Below are positions 6,540 through 14,552 of a stretch of DNA of 17,200 bases, in pieces. Below the pieces are notes generated by a model. That model saw only the letters and a list, made by a program, of their open reading frames with translations, ran no database searches and was not told the origin of the DNA. Made by a program: the position numbers and the translations under genes. Positions within the stretch are counted from its first letter, which is position 1. Each line of letters starts with the position of its first letter. This DNA comes from an uncultured Acidobacteriota bacterium (GTDB lineage: Bacteria; Acidobacteriota; Terriglobia; Bryobacterales; Bryobacteraceae), in contig CALFYN010001100.1 of assembly GCA_937952345.1 (NCBI GenBank), positions 1 through 17,200 on the forward strand, in the 5' to 3' direction.

Positions 6540-8507
6540 ATGCAGATGGAGAAGGAGTCCGAGCAGTTGAACGCAAAGATGACGCAAGAGAAGGACACGG
6601 TCTGGGAACCCACGGACCGCTGGACCACTCAGGATGCCTCTGACCTCTATGACGTAGCGAGTTGGGGGAAGGGCTATTTTTCTGTCGGCGAGAACGGGCA
6701 TTTGTGGGTGCATCCCACGAAGGAGCCGACGCGGCGCGCGGACTTAAAGGAACTCGTTGATCAACTGAAGATGCGCGGGATTCATCTGCCGATCCTGATC
6801 CGGTTCGGAGAGATCTTGCAGCACCGGCTTGGAGAGATCCACCAGGCTTTTCAGCAAGCCATCGCGGACCATGGGTACAAAGGCAATTACTGCTGCGTGT
6901 ATCCGATCAAGGTGAATCAACAGCGGCACGTAGTTGAGGAAGTGATGGAGTTCGGGCGTCCGTACCGTTTCGGACTGGAGGCGGGTTCGAAGCCGGAGTT
7001 GCTGGCGGTGCTGGCGATTTCGGGCAACGATACTCCGATTATCTGTAACGGCTTCAAGGATGATGAATATATCGAGTTTGTGATGCTGGCGAAGAAGGTG
7101 GGCCGGCGGATTATCCCAGTGGTGGAGAAATTCACGGAACTCGATTTGATTATCAAGTACGCGGAGAAGGTTGGAGTGCGGCCGGAGATCGGGCTGCGAG
7201 TGAAGTTGGCGAGCCGCGGATCGGGGCGGTGGAAATCGTCTGGCGGTTACCGTTCGAAGTTCGGGCTGACGGTAAGCGAAGCGCTGCAGGCGCTGGAGCG
7301 GCTGAAAGAGATCGGGATGGGCGACTGCGTGAAGTTGCTGCATTTCCATCTGGGGAGCCAGATTACGAACATCCGGCAGATCAAGGGTGCGGTGATCGAG
7401 GCGGCGCGCTGCTATGTGGGATTGAAGCGGTTGGGGGCGGGGCTGGAGTTCATGGATGTGGGCGGCGGGCTGGGGATCGATTACGACGGTTCGCAGACGG
7501 ATTTCGAATCGAGCGTGAATTACACGCTGCAGGAATACGCCAACGACATCGTGTACCACATCCAGAACGTTTGCGACGATGCCGAGGTGCCGCATCCGAA
7601 TATTGTGACGGAGAGCGGACGGGCGATTGCGGCTTACCACAGCGTGCTGGTGTTCAACGTGCTGGGTGTGACGGCGTTCGGCGGGGAAGCGGAAGTGGTG
7701 GAGAATCTGCCGGAGGACGCCGAGCAGCCACTGATCGACTTGCGTGAGACGTATCGTTCACTGTCGGTGAAGAATCTGCTGGAAAGTTTCCACGATGCAC
7801 AGCAGTCGCTCGATTCGGCGCTGAATTTGTTCAGTTTGGGGTATCTGTCGCTGGAGCAGCGTTCGCTGGCGGAGAACATGTATTGGGGGATCTGCCGGCG
7901 GATTCAGCGGCTGGCGCGGGAGTTGGAGTATTTTCCGGAGGAACTGGAAGGGCTGGAGGGTCTGCTTTCGGATACCTATTTCTGCAACTTTTCGCTGTTT
8001 CAATCGATGCCGGACAGTTGGGCGGTGAAGCAGTTGTTTCCGATCATGCCGATTCACCGTCTGCGGGAGCAGCCCTCGCGGCACGCGGTGCTTGGGGACA
8101 TCTCCTGCGATTCGGACGGGAAGGTGGACCAGTTCATTGACCGGAGAGACGTGAAGCGTACGCTGCCGCTGCATCCATTCAACGGGCAGCCGTACCTGTT
8201 GGGCGCGTTTCTGGTGGGCGCCTATCAGGAGATTCTGGGCGATCTGCACAATCTCTTTGGCGATACGAATGCGGTGCACGTGCGTTTGGGCGAGCAGAAT
8301 GAGCCGATTCTCGATGCTGTCGTGCGCGGCGACACCGTGCGCGAAGTGCTGGACTATGTGCAGTTCAACTCGCGGGTGTTGCTGGAGCAATTCCGTAAAG
8401 ATGTGGAAGCGGCGTTGCGGGAAGGGCGCATGGGGTTTGAGGAATCGGGGCGGCTGCTGCGGTTCTACGAAGACGGGCTGCACGGGTACACGTATCTGGA
8501 GGAGTAG
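6540..8507 (+). CDS. speA: Biosynthetic arginine decarboxylase (PLP-dependent)
   Basis: This 655-residue cytosolic enzyme decarboxylates L-arginine to agmatine, the first step of putrescine/spermidine synthesis by the agmatine route. Its length matches E. coli SpeA closely. The PLP lysine is Lys124 in the conserved YCCVYPIKVNQQ. The TIM-barrel carries HFHLGSQ (268-274) and the phosphate-binding glycine stretch DVGGGLGIDYDG (306-317). The C-terminal beta domain holds GDISCDSDG (519-527), whose Cys523 and Asp face the partner active site in fold-III decarboxylases. No residue loss, frameshift or fusion is seen. The start at ATG 6540 rests on the ribosome site just upstream. The other polyamine genes (agmatinase or agmatine deiminase, aminopropyltransferase) are not in this window. 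Neighbours on either side are exported proteins with no obvious link, so speA probably forms its own unit. Identity is very secure. Confidence 0.97.
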   Translation: MQMEKESEQLNAKMTQEKDTVWEPTDRWTTQDASDLYDVASWGKGYFSVGENGHLWVHPTKEPTRRADLKELVDQLKMRGIHLPILIRFGEILQHRLGEIHQAFQQAIADHGYKGNYCCVYPIKVNQQRHVVEEVMEFGRPYRFGLEAGSKPELLAVLAISGNDTPIICNGFKDDEYIEFVMLAKKVGRRIIPVVEKFTELDLIIKYAEKVGVRPEIGLRVKLASRGSGRWKSSGGYRSKFGLTVSEALQALERLKEIGMGDCVKLLHFHLGSQITNIRQIKGAVIEAARCYVGLKRLGAGLEFMDVGGGLGIDYDGSQTDFESSVNYTLQEYANDIVYHIQNVCDDAEVPHPNIVTESGRAIAAYHSVLVFNVLGVTAFGGEAEVVENLPEDAEQPLIDLRETYRSLSVKNLLESFHDAQQSLDSALNLFSLGYLSLEQRSLAENMYWGICRRIQRLARELEYFPEELEGLEGLLSDTYFCNFSLFQSMPDSWAVKQLFPIMPIHRLREQPSRHAVLGDISCDSDGKVDQFIDRRDVKRTLPLHPFNGQPYLLGAFLVGAYQEILGDLHNLFGDTNAVHVRLGEQNEPILDAVVRGDTVREVLDYVQFNSRVLLEQFRKDVEAALREGRMGFEESGRLLRFYEDGLHGYTYLEE

Positions 8508-8531
8508 CGTCCAGCTAGGGTTTTTGCCGGA

Positions 8532-8560
8532 TTGAATTGCTACCCGCTTCCTCTTAGGCT
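8532..8560 (+). promoter_or_regulatory. Candidate sigma-70-type promoter giving a leaderless transcript
   Basis: TTGAAT (8532-8537) and TAGGCT (8555-8560) are separated by exactly 17 bases. The first four bases of TTGACA match, and TAGGCT has the conserved TA at the start and T at the end. The start codon ATG at 8567 begins 7 bases after the -10 element, where transcription would be expected to begin. No Shine-Dalgarno sequence fits between them. This suggests transcription begins at the ATG itself; it is an inference from spacing. Confidence 0.5.
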
Positions 8561-8566
8561 GATGGT

Positions 8567-9496
8567 ATGCGGACGTACTGCGTCTTGTTAGCCCTTAGCC
8601 TGCCCGCGGTCAGCCAGCAGGTGACCACTTACACGACGGATTTGAATGGCCGGCGGATGCCGGATGCGACGTATTCGTCATCCACTTCGGGGAACGTGAC
8701 GACCCGCACCGAGATGACGCAATCGGTGAATGGGCGGATGGTGCCGCTCGAGACTGTGGAAGAACGGGTGGTTCGGGACGATGCGAATGGGCGCGTGGTG
8801 GAGCGGATCATCCGCAAGTTCGATCCGAATGGCCGTCCGGGGATGGCGGAGAAGCAGCAGATCCAGGAGCGGAAGAATGCGGATGGATCGGTTTCGAGCA
8901 CGGTGGACGTGTATCGGAGCGATTTGAACGGGCGGTTCGAACTGATGGAGCGGGTGACTACACAGGCGAGCAAAAGCGGGAATACGACCAGCGCGGATGT
9001 TCAGGTGGAGCGGCCCACGCTCAACGGGACGATGGATGTGGTGGAGCGCAAGACGCGAGTGGCGACGGAGGAGAAGACCGCGGCGAAGTCCGATACGACG
9101 ACGTTTCGCAAGGATCCATCGGGGCGCTTTGTGGAGGCGTTTCGCGTGGTGACCGAGGCTGCCGATCAGAACGGGCAGCGGACGGAGAACACGGCGCAGT
9201 ATGAGGCGACGCAGATGGGGAAGTTGGAGTTGTCGCAGCAATCGGTGGCGCGTGTGACCAAGAATCCGGACGGGACGGAGACGCGGGAGGTGGATGTGTA
9301 CCGGAATGTTCCAGGGCGAGTGGTGCAGTCGGCAACACCGCCGTTGCTGGAGCGCCAGATCATTGAGCAGCGCAAGGCCGGGGATCAACTGGTGGAGACG
9401 ACGGTGGTGCAGAGGCCGTCGATCAACGATCCGAACCGGTTGGGGGCTCCGATGAAGATCGGGGAACGGGTGTGCACGGGTAAAGACTGCAAGTAA
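8567..9496 (+). CDS. Exported tandem-repeat protein with 32-residue NGR repeats
   Basis: This 309-residue protein has a short signal peptide (MRTYCVLLALSLPAVSQQ) and otherwise consists of tandem repeats. Each unit starts with a D-x-N-G-R-like turn. The turn glycines lie at residues 28, 56, 89, 122, 154, 186, 218 and 250, so the later units keep a strict 32-33 residue step; a further half-step NGR lies at 74-76. Each unit has two strand-like halves rich in V, T, E and R (for example LMERVTTQ and ADVQVERP), often joined by a second turn such as NADGS, SGNTT or NPDGT. The C-terminus ends in CTGKDC, a possible small disulfide loop. This suggests a beta-hairpin or solenoid rod in the periplasm or at the surface, loosely like YD repeats but with a longer period. 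I do not recognise a named family. No catalytic motif is seen. Confidence 0.75.
   Translation: MRTYCVLLALSLPAVSQQVTTYTTDLNGRRMPDATYSSSTSGNVTTRTEMTQSVNGRMVPLETVEERVVRDDANGRVVERIIRKFDPNGRPGMAEKQQIQERKNADGSVSSTVDVYRSDLNGRFELMERVTTQASKSGNTTSADVQVERPTLNGTMDVVERKTRVATEEKTAAKSDTTTFRKDPSGRFVEAFRVVTEAADQNGQRTENTAQYEATQMGKLELSQQSVARVTKNPDGTETREVDVYRNVPGRVVQSATPPLLERQIIEQRKAGDQLVETTVVQRPSINDPNRLGAPMKIGERVCTGKDCK
8636..9412 (+). repeat. Protein-level tandem repeat array (period about 32 codons)
   Basis: Within the preceding exported protein, nine imperfect units of about 96 bases follow one another. The turn glycine codons lie at residues 28, 56, 89, 122, 154, 186, 218 and 250, and a last degenerate unit ends near 282. 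Five consecutive steps are 33, 32, 32, 32 and 32 residues. The repeat is clear in protein but diverged in DNA, so it looks old rather than a recent slippage product. Confidence 0.7.
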
Positions 9497-9510
9497 TCGG
9501 TGTGTTGCGG

Positions 9511-9519
9511 TGATACGCT
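9511..9519 (+). promoter_or_regulatory. Candidate extended -10 promoter giving a leaderless transcript
   Basis: TGATACGCT contains the extended TGn followed directly by TACGCT (9514-9519), which ends 7 bases before the ATG at 9527. A -35 hexamer at the usual spacing is poor, as allowed for extended -10 promoters. No Shine-Dalgarno site precedes the ATG. It lies only 15-23 bases after the repeat-protein stop codon, so readthrough from that gene is an alternative. Confidence 0.4.
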
Positions 9520-9526
9520 ACGCAGT

Positions 9527-10462
9527 ATGCCGCGGGCGACATTTCTCATCGCATGGTTGTATAGCGCTGCTTTGTACGGGCAGATCCCTGAGGACGTGCA
9601 GATGGACAAGGGGTCCATCTACAGCGAGGGGACGCGCATGGCGGCGGAGAAGTATTACCTGAAATCGAATGCGGGGAAGAGACTGCCCGCGGTCTTGATG
9701 GCGCATGGGTGGGGCGGAACGATGCGTGCGCTGCGGCCCGATGCGATTGATCTAGCGAAGGCGGGGTACTTCGTGGTGGCCTTCGACTACAGAGGGTGGG
9801 GAGAGAGCGATGCGCGTATTCTGTTGACGGGGCCGGCTCCGGAACACAAGAAGGGGGAGCCGTTCACCGCGCAGGTGAAGGAAGTCCGGGAGGTGGTGGA
9901 TCCGCTCGATTTCGGTGCGGACTGGCTGAATGCGATTCACTGGATGGCGGGTGAGCCGATGGCGGATATGGAGCGATTGGGCCTTTGGGGGAGCAGTTTT
10001 TCCGGGGGACTGGTGGTGTGGGCTGCGGCACGCGATGCGCGGGTGAAGGCGATCCACAGTCAGGTAGGCTCGCTGGACGGGCGGGGGATTGTGGCGATGG
10101 ACAAGGCGCGGTTTTTCGAGGATTCGACGAAGCGGGCGCGTGGCGAGGTGGGATATCCGGCTCCGCTGGCTGTCGAGCTTGGGAAACTGCGCGGGGCTCC
10201 GATCCGTTCGCGGTTTGCCGATTATGCGCCGGTGGAGGATGTTGGGCGCGCGCCGCGGTGCGCGATGCAATTTGTGATCGCCGAGAAGGAAGAATTGTTC
10301 GACAACAAGGACCATGCGGTGAAAGCGCATGAGCGCCACCAGGGGCCGAAGCGGCTGGTCCGCATTCCCTATATCACCCATTACGGCATCTATTACGAGG
10401 CGCGGAAGCAGGCGCAGCAACTGGCGAGGGAGTGGTTCGATCAGCATTTGAAGCCGCGCTAG
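9527..10462 (+). CDS. Exported alpha/beta hydrolase
   Basis: This is a 311-residue alpha/beta hydrolase with a signal peptide (MPRATFLIAWLYSAALYGQ), so it should act outside the cytoplasm. The oxyanion-hole motif HGWGG lies at 60-64 and a typical strand plus turn, VVAFDYRGWGESD, at 83-95. The nucleophile elbow reads GLWGSSFSGG (152-161), with Ser157 the probable nucleophile; it departs slightly from GxSxG because a Ser stands where the second Gly is usual. Asp259 in EELFDNKDH and His285 in YITHYGIYY would complete the triad. The general look is that of the dienelactone-hydrolase/peptidase-like group acting on small esters or peptides; the substrate is not known. The frame opens at 9500, but the ATG at 9527 begins the signal peptide and follows a promoter-like element, so it is preferred. 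It sits between the repeat protein and the phosphatase operon. Confidence 0.85.
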   Translation: MPRATFLIAWLYSAALYGQIPEDVQMDKGSIYSEGTRMAAEKYYLKSNAGKRLPAVLMAHGWGGTMRALRPDAIDLAKAGYFVVAFDYRGWGESDARILLTGPAPEHKKGEPFTAQVKEVREVVDPLDFGADWLNAIHWMAGEPMADMERLGLWGSSFSGGLVVWAAARDARVKAIHSQVGSLDGRGIVAMDKARFFEDSTKRARGEVGYPAPLAVELGKLRGAPIRSRFADYAPVEDVGRAPRCAMQFVIAEKEELFDNKDHAVKAHERHQGPKRLVRIPYITHYGIYYEARKQAQQLAREWFDQHLKPR

Positions 10463-10465
10463 CGC

Positions 10466-10471
10466 TATTCT
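10466..10471 (+). promoter_or_regulatory. Weak candidate -10 element before the phosphatase operon
   Basis: TATTCT lies 8 bases before the ATG at 10480, again without a good Shine-Dalgarno (AAGG touches the ATG almost directly). It matches the placement seen before the two preceding genes, but no -35 is found at 16-18 bases, so this site is weaker. Confidence 0.25.
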
Positions 10472-10479
10472 GACAAGGC

Positions 10480-12126
10480 ATGGCCACTGGGTTTGATGTC
10501 TCGCGGCTGGAAGCACTGCTGGAGTCCGCGAAATTATTGCAATCATCTCTGGAACTGGATGTCATTCTGAAGCATTTGCTGCGGACGGCGATGGGGCGGT
10601 TGCTGGCGCGGCGTGGAATGATCGCGGTGGAAAAGCGCGATGGCATTCTGCGGCTGGAGTTGGTGCGCGGCGCAAGTGCGCTGACGGCTGGATCGCCGTA
10701 TTCCGAGGAATCGGCGAGGGCCGCCGGCATTGAGCGATTTTTTTCGATCGGGTCGGTGGATAGTCCCGTGGGTGTGCTGGCAGTGGGCGGGCTTGCCGTG
10801 GAATTCAAGGCGGAAGAGGGGGAATTCCTGCAAGCGCTGCTGGGGGTGGCGGCGAGCGTCATCTCGAATGCGCAGGCGCATGATGCCGCGCGTGCGGCGA
10901 ATCATTTGCTGGATCAGCGGATACAGGAACTCCGCGCGTTGCTGGATCTGGGGCGCGGACTGGCGGCGACCCTAGATCCCGATGAGGTGGCGCAACTGGT
11001 GGGGCTGACGCTGGCTGGACGGTGGGCGCTGTCGAAATATGCGATCGCTGCGTGCAAGGATGGCCAGCCGCCGGTGGTTCGCGCGAAGGGTATCGATCTT
11101 GGCGATATTACTCCGTTTCGAGAGCGGTTGCAGGAATATGCGGAACCGCGGTTGACCAGCGCGGTGGATAGAGAACTGCTGGAGTCCTTGCGGATCCCCG
11201 ACGGGTCTTTGTTGATCCCGCTGCGCACGCAGGAGGCCACGCTGGGGCTGATTGTGTGTGGTCCGCGGATGCGGGGCATGGCTTACCGGGATGCGGATCT
11301 GGAGTTTGGGGCAGGGCTGGCGGCACAGGCGGCGGTGGCGCTGGAAAACGCCTGGCATTTTCGCGATGCGCTGGCGCGGCAGCAATTGGAGAAGGAACTG
11401 GAACTGGCGGCGACCATCCAGCGCGATCTTTTCCCGAAGACGCTGCCGGCGCTGGCCGGGCTGGATATTGCGGCGCGCAACCGGCAGGCGAAGCAGGTGG
11501 GCGGGGATTACTATGACGTGCTGCCGTTCAGCGGGAATGCGGCGACTGATCCGCATCTGCTGTGCGTGGCGGACATTTCGGGGAAAGGGATCTCGGCGGC
11601 GCTGCTGATGTCGATTATTCAGGCGACGCTACGTTCCCTGTTGCGGCGGGAAACATCGCTGGTGGAGATTGCCGGGATTGCGAACGAACTGCTGTACGCG
11701 ACGACGCCTTCGAACAAGTTCGCGACGGCGTTTCTCTGCGCTATCGATCCGCCTACAGGCGCCTGCCGGTTTGTGAATTGCGGGCACAATACGGCGGTGT
11801 TGCTGCGTGCCGATGACTCGGTGGAGATGCTGGATGGGCCAGGTTTGGCGCTGGGGCAGTTTCCGATGAAGCTTTTCCGGGAAGTCTCCTTCCAGTTTGG
11901 CGAGGGTGACATTCTGGCCATCTACAGCGACGGCGTGAGTGAGGCGCAGAATGTGGCGGAAGATGAATTCGGTACCGACCGTCTCACCGAGTGCATGCGG
12001 GCGAAGGCCGGGGAACCCTCTTCGGCAATCGTGCAGAACGTGTTCGACGCGATTGACGCGTTTGCCGGCGATGCGCCACAATTTGACGACATCACTCTGA
12101 TGATTGTCAAGCGCGGACCATGCTAG
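10480..12126 (+). CDS. Soluble GAF-GAF-SpoIIE (RsbU-type) PP2C serine phosphatase
   Basis: This is a 548-residue cytosolic protein phosphatase of the SpoIIE/RsbU class, with no membrane segment. Two GAF-like sensor domains occupy about 9-133 and 142-292, then a helical linker (295-320, ending ATIQRDLFPKTLP) leads to the PP2C-type domain (325-545). All metal-binding motifs are intact: GGDYYDV (Asp343, Asp346), VADISGKG (Asp365), YSDGVSE (Asp484) and DDITLM (Asp536/537). It also has NCGHNTAVLL (433-442). Such enzymes dephosphorylate a STAS anti-sigma antagonist, freeing it to bind its kinase; a STAS gene is the fourth gene here. The GAF ligand cannot be read from sequence. The stop overlaps the next start by seven bases (ATGCTAG), so translation is coupled. 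It heads a run of three phosphatase genes. Confidence 0.92.
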   Translation: MATGFDVSRLEALLESAKLLQSSLELDVILKHLLRTAMGRLLARRGMIAVEKRDGILRLELVRGASALTAGSPYSEESARAAGIERFFSIGSVDSPVGVLAVGGLAVEFKAEEGEFLQALLGVAASVISNAQAHDAARAANHLLDQRIQELRALLDLGRGLAATLDPDEVAQLVGLTLAGRWALSKYAIAACKDGQPPVVRAKGIDLGDITPFRERLQEYAEPRLTSAVDRELLESLRIPDGSLLIPLRTQEATLGLIVCGPRMRGMAYRDADLEFGAGLAAQAAVALENAWHFRDALARQQLEKELELAATIQRDLFPKTLPALAGLDIAARNRQAKQVGGDYYDVLPFSGNAATDPHLLCVADISGKGISAALLMSIIQATLRSLLRRETSLVEIAGIANELLYATTPSNKFATAFLCAIDPPTGACRFVNCGHNTAVLLRADDSVEMLDGPGLALGQFPMKLFREVSFQFGEGDILAIYSDGVSEAQNVAEDEFGTDRLTECMRAKAGEPSSAIVQNVFDAIDAFAGDAPQFDDITLMIVKRGPC

Positions 12127-14552
12127 AGCGCCTTACCAGCACCCTTCTGTGGGACAGACAGCTTTCTCCAAGGCTGCAACGCTTGTGGGCTGTGTTGATT
12201 CTGCTGGCCCCTCTGGCAATGGGTGTAGGGCTTTGGCTGCAATGGCGCATCCAGAGCCGGGTGCCGGCGGCGATTACCATCGACAGGGCCGAGGCCATTC
12301 GTATCGCGCGGCAATTTCTGGAGCAGCGCGGGGTGGATTTGATGGACCTGCGGGCCACGGTGGATTCGGACGAGGATATGGCCATCTACCGATATCTGGC
12401 GCGCGGCCAGCAGAGCGGTGAACGGGTGCTGAAGGATATCGGTCCGTGGCTTGGTGTACAGGTGCAGTTTGAAGATGACGAAGGGGTGCGCAATACGCGA
12501 GTGAACCTGGATCCGAGCGGGCGGGTGACGGGGTTTCGTCTGTACTTTCCCGATGACCACAACTTTGGAGCCATGCTGTCGGACGCGGCTGCGGAGGAGA
12601 AAGCATCGGCGGCGATTGATGCGTTGCTAGCCGGGCAATCCATTCTGAAGAAGGCGAAGTGTGAACTGACATCGCGCAAGGACTCGCGGGGGGATTCGCA
12701 GCGCTATTCCTGCGATCTGCAGGTGGAAGGCGCGCGCGAGTTGCGGGCGACAGCGAGTCTGAGTGTGCGAGGCAGCCAGATCACAGAGCAACGGCTGGGA
12801 TTCGAGTTGTCGGACGAAGGCCAGCGGTTGGGGCGGCAGAGCCGGGCGGCGCGCAACACCTATTCGATCTATCTGCCGGTGTTGTTTGTGTTCATGCTGA
12901 TTCGCTATTTTCAGCGGCGGGCGCAGAAGGAAATTTCGCGGCAGCGCATGTATGTGGTGACGGCGATCATTGCTGCTTTTCTCGCCTCGCAGGTGATGCT
13001 GGAAGATGAGCCGGTGCAGATCAGCAATGCGGACATCAGCATTCCCTATTGGGTTCCCATCCTGTTTGTTGTGATCTTCGGGTATTTGGCCGGGCAGGCC
13101 GCCGGGCTTTCCTACGCGGCGGCGGAAGGAGATCTACGGGAAACCAGGCCGGGGCAATTGACGTCGTTGGACGCGTTTTTGAGCGGCAAGATTTTTTCTC
13201 GGAATGTGGGACGATCGGTGGTGCTGGGGACCGTGGTGCTGGGGTGGGCGCTGTTGGCGCGGAATGCGGTGTACGCAGGGCTGGCGCCTGCGCTTTCCGG
13301 AATCGACGGGCTTGTGGGGAACAGCTTTCTATTTTCGCGGCTACCGTGGTTGTCCCTGCTGATTGCGTCGCTAAGCGACGGAATCATGCATTGCCTGGCG
13401 GCGGTGGTATGCCCGCTGGCGATTCTGGAGCGGCGGGTTCGCCGCCGGTACGTGATCTGGGGGGGGCTGATTCTCGGCGCGGTGATCTCGGCGGCTTATC
13501 AAATCAACGAACCGTTTGCGTATTTTCCGGCGATGGGACTTGCGGCGATTCGCGCGGGGGCGCTGCTGGCGGCATTTTTCGGAGTGGATCTATTGGCGGG
13601 GTTGGTGGTGGCTGCGGGCTTTCCGCTGTTTTTGGAATTCGCAGGACTCAGCCATGTGTCGCCGCTCTGGGTTGAGCATGGAGTCTGGGTTGCTTTGCTG
13701 GCGGTGATGTGGGTTCTGGTGCAAACAGCGTGTGCGTTTTATGGGCGTGTGGTGGATCCGGCGAAAGTTCGGCCTGCCTACGCGAGTGAGATTCATGAGC
13801 GGCAGCAACTGGAGAGCGAAGTGGCCGCGGCGCGGGAAGCACAGCAGAGGCTGTTGCCACCCGGACCTCCGGTGATGGACGGGCTGAGCGTGGCGGCATC
13901 GTGCCATGCCGCGGAGGTGGTGAACGGCGATTTTTATGATTACTTCCCGATATCGCGAACCCGGCTTGGCGTGCTTATCATCGATGGGGGAGGGACGGGG
14001 TTGGCGACTGCGCTGACCATCGCCCTGGCCAAGGGGTTTCTGATGCACAAGGCACAGGAGGGGCTGAGTCCGATCGAGACGCTGCGTTCGTTGCGGAATA
14101 CTCTAGGGCAGGAATTGGCGGGAGCATCGGGAGAGGGGATTTGTTTTCTGACGATCGATGTGACGCAGCGGTCGCTGCGGTATGCCCGTTTGGGCGATTC
14201 TCCCTCGGTTCTCATTGCGGGGGGATCACACACGATCCAGGAAATCCGGTACGACGAGCCTGGCGTGACGATGTGGGAGGGGTTCGCCAGTCTGACACCG
14301 GAGGAGCGTGTGGTGGTGTATACGAATGGCTTGAGCCGGCTGATTGGCGAACCGGACCGAAAGGGAACGGATCGCTGGCTAAGGAAGAAACTGGGCGGCT
14401 TGGAGTGGCAGCCAGCGGGTGAGTTTCTTGAATCCATCCTGAATCTCTCCCGGCGCGGGCGTTTGGGGAGGCGCAAACTGACGGATGACGTTACGGTGAT
14501 GGTTTGCACGGTGAGCGGTTCGGAAGCCGGGCGGATCGGGCAGGTGGCATGA
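12120..14552 (+). CDS. Polytopic membrane SpoIIE-like phosphatase with degenerate active site
   Basis: This is an 810-residue membrane protein. A first helix (22-42) leads to an extracytoplasmic domain (about 45-247, possibly beginning with a PepSY-like AEAIRIARQFLEQRGVD). Some eight to nine membrane helices follow (about 248-541), then a linker AAREAQQRLLP (569-579) and a C-terminal PP2C-type domain (about 585-800). Several motifs are damaged. GGDYYDY reads VNGDFYDYF (Asp604 and Asp607 kept), ADVSGKG reads IIDGGGTG (Asp622 kept), GHNP reads GDSP (692-695), and YSDGxxE reads YTNGLSR, with Asn736 in place of a metal-binding Asp. DDVTVM (789-794) is kept. It may therefore be inactive or altered and act as a scaffold or sensor. 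The start overlaps the previous stop; there is no separate ribosome site. It is paralogous to the next gene. Confidence 0.85.
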   Translation: MLERLTSTLLWDRQLSPRLQRLWAVLILLAPLAMGVGLWLQWRIQSRVPAAITIDRAEAIRIARQFLEQRGVDLMDLRATVDSDEDMAIYRYLARGQQSGERVLKDIGPWLGVQVQFEDDEGVRNTRVNLDPSGRVTGFRLYFPDDHNFGAMLSDAAAEEKASAAIDALLAGQSILKKAKCELTSRKDSRGDSQRYSCDLQVEGARELRATASLSVRGSQITEQRLGFELSDEGQRLGRQSRAARNTYSIYLPVLFVFMLIRYFQRRAQKEISRQRMYVVTAIIAAFLASQVMLEDEPVQISNADISIPYWVPILFVVIFGYLAGQAAGLSYAAAEGDLRETRPGQLTSLDAFLSGKIFSRNVGRSVVLGTVVLGWALLARNAVYAGLAPALSGIDGLVGNSFLFSRLPWLSLLIASLSDGIMHCLAAVVCPLAILERRVRRRYVIWGGLILGAVISAAYQINEPFAYFPAMGLAAIRAGALLAAFFGVDLLAGLVVAAGFPLFLEFAGLSHVSPLWVEHGVWVALLAVMWVLVQTACAFYGRVVDPAKVRPAYASEIHERQQLESEVAAAREAQQRLLPPGPPVMDGLSVAASCHAAEVVNGDFYDYFPISRTRLGVLIIDGGGTGLATALTIALAKGFLMHKAQEGLSPIETLRSLRNTLGQELAGASGEGICFLTIDVTQRSLRYARLGDSPSVLIAGGSHTIQEIRYDEPGVTMWEGFASLTPEERVVVYTNGLSRLIGEPDRKGTDRWLRKKLGGLEWQPAGEFLESILNLSRRGRLGRRKLTDDVTVMVCTVSGSEAGRIGQVA

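Noticed and set aside
8508..8531. T-run GGGTTTTTG after speA as a terminator
   Set aside because: There is no convincing stem directly before the T-run, so I did not annotate it.
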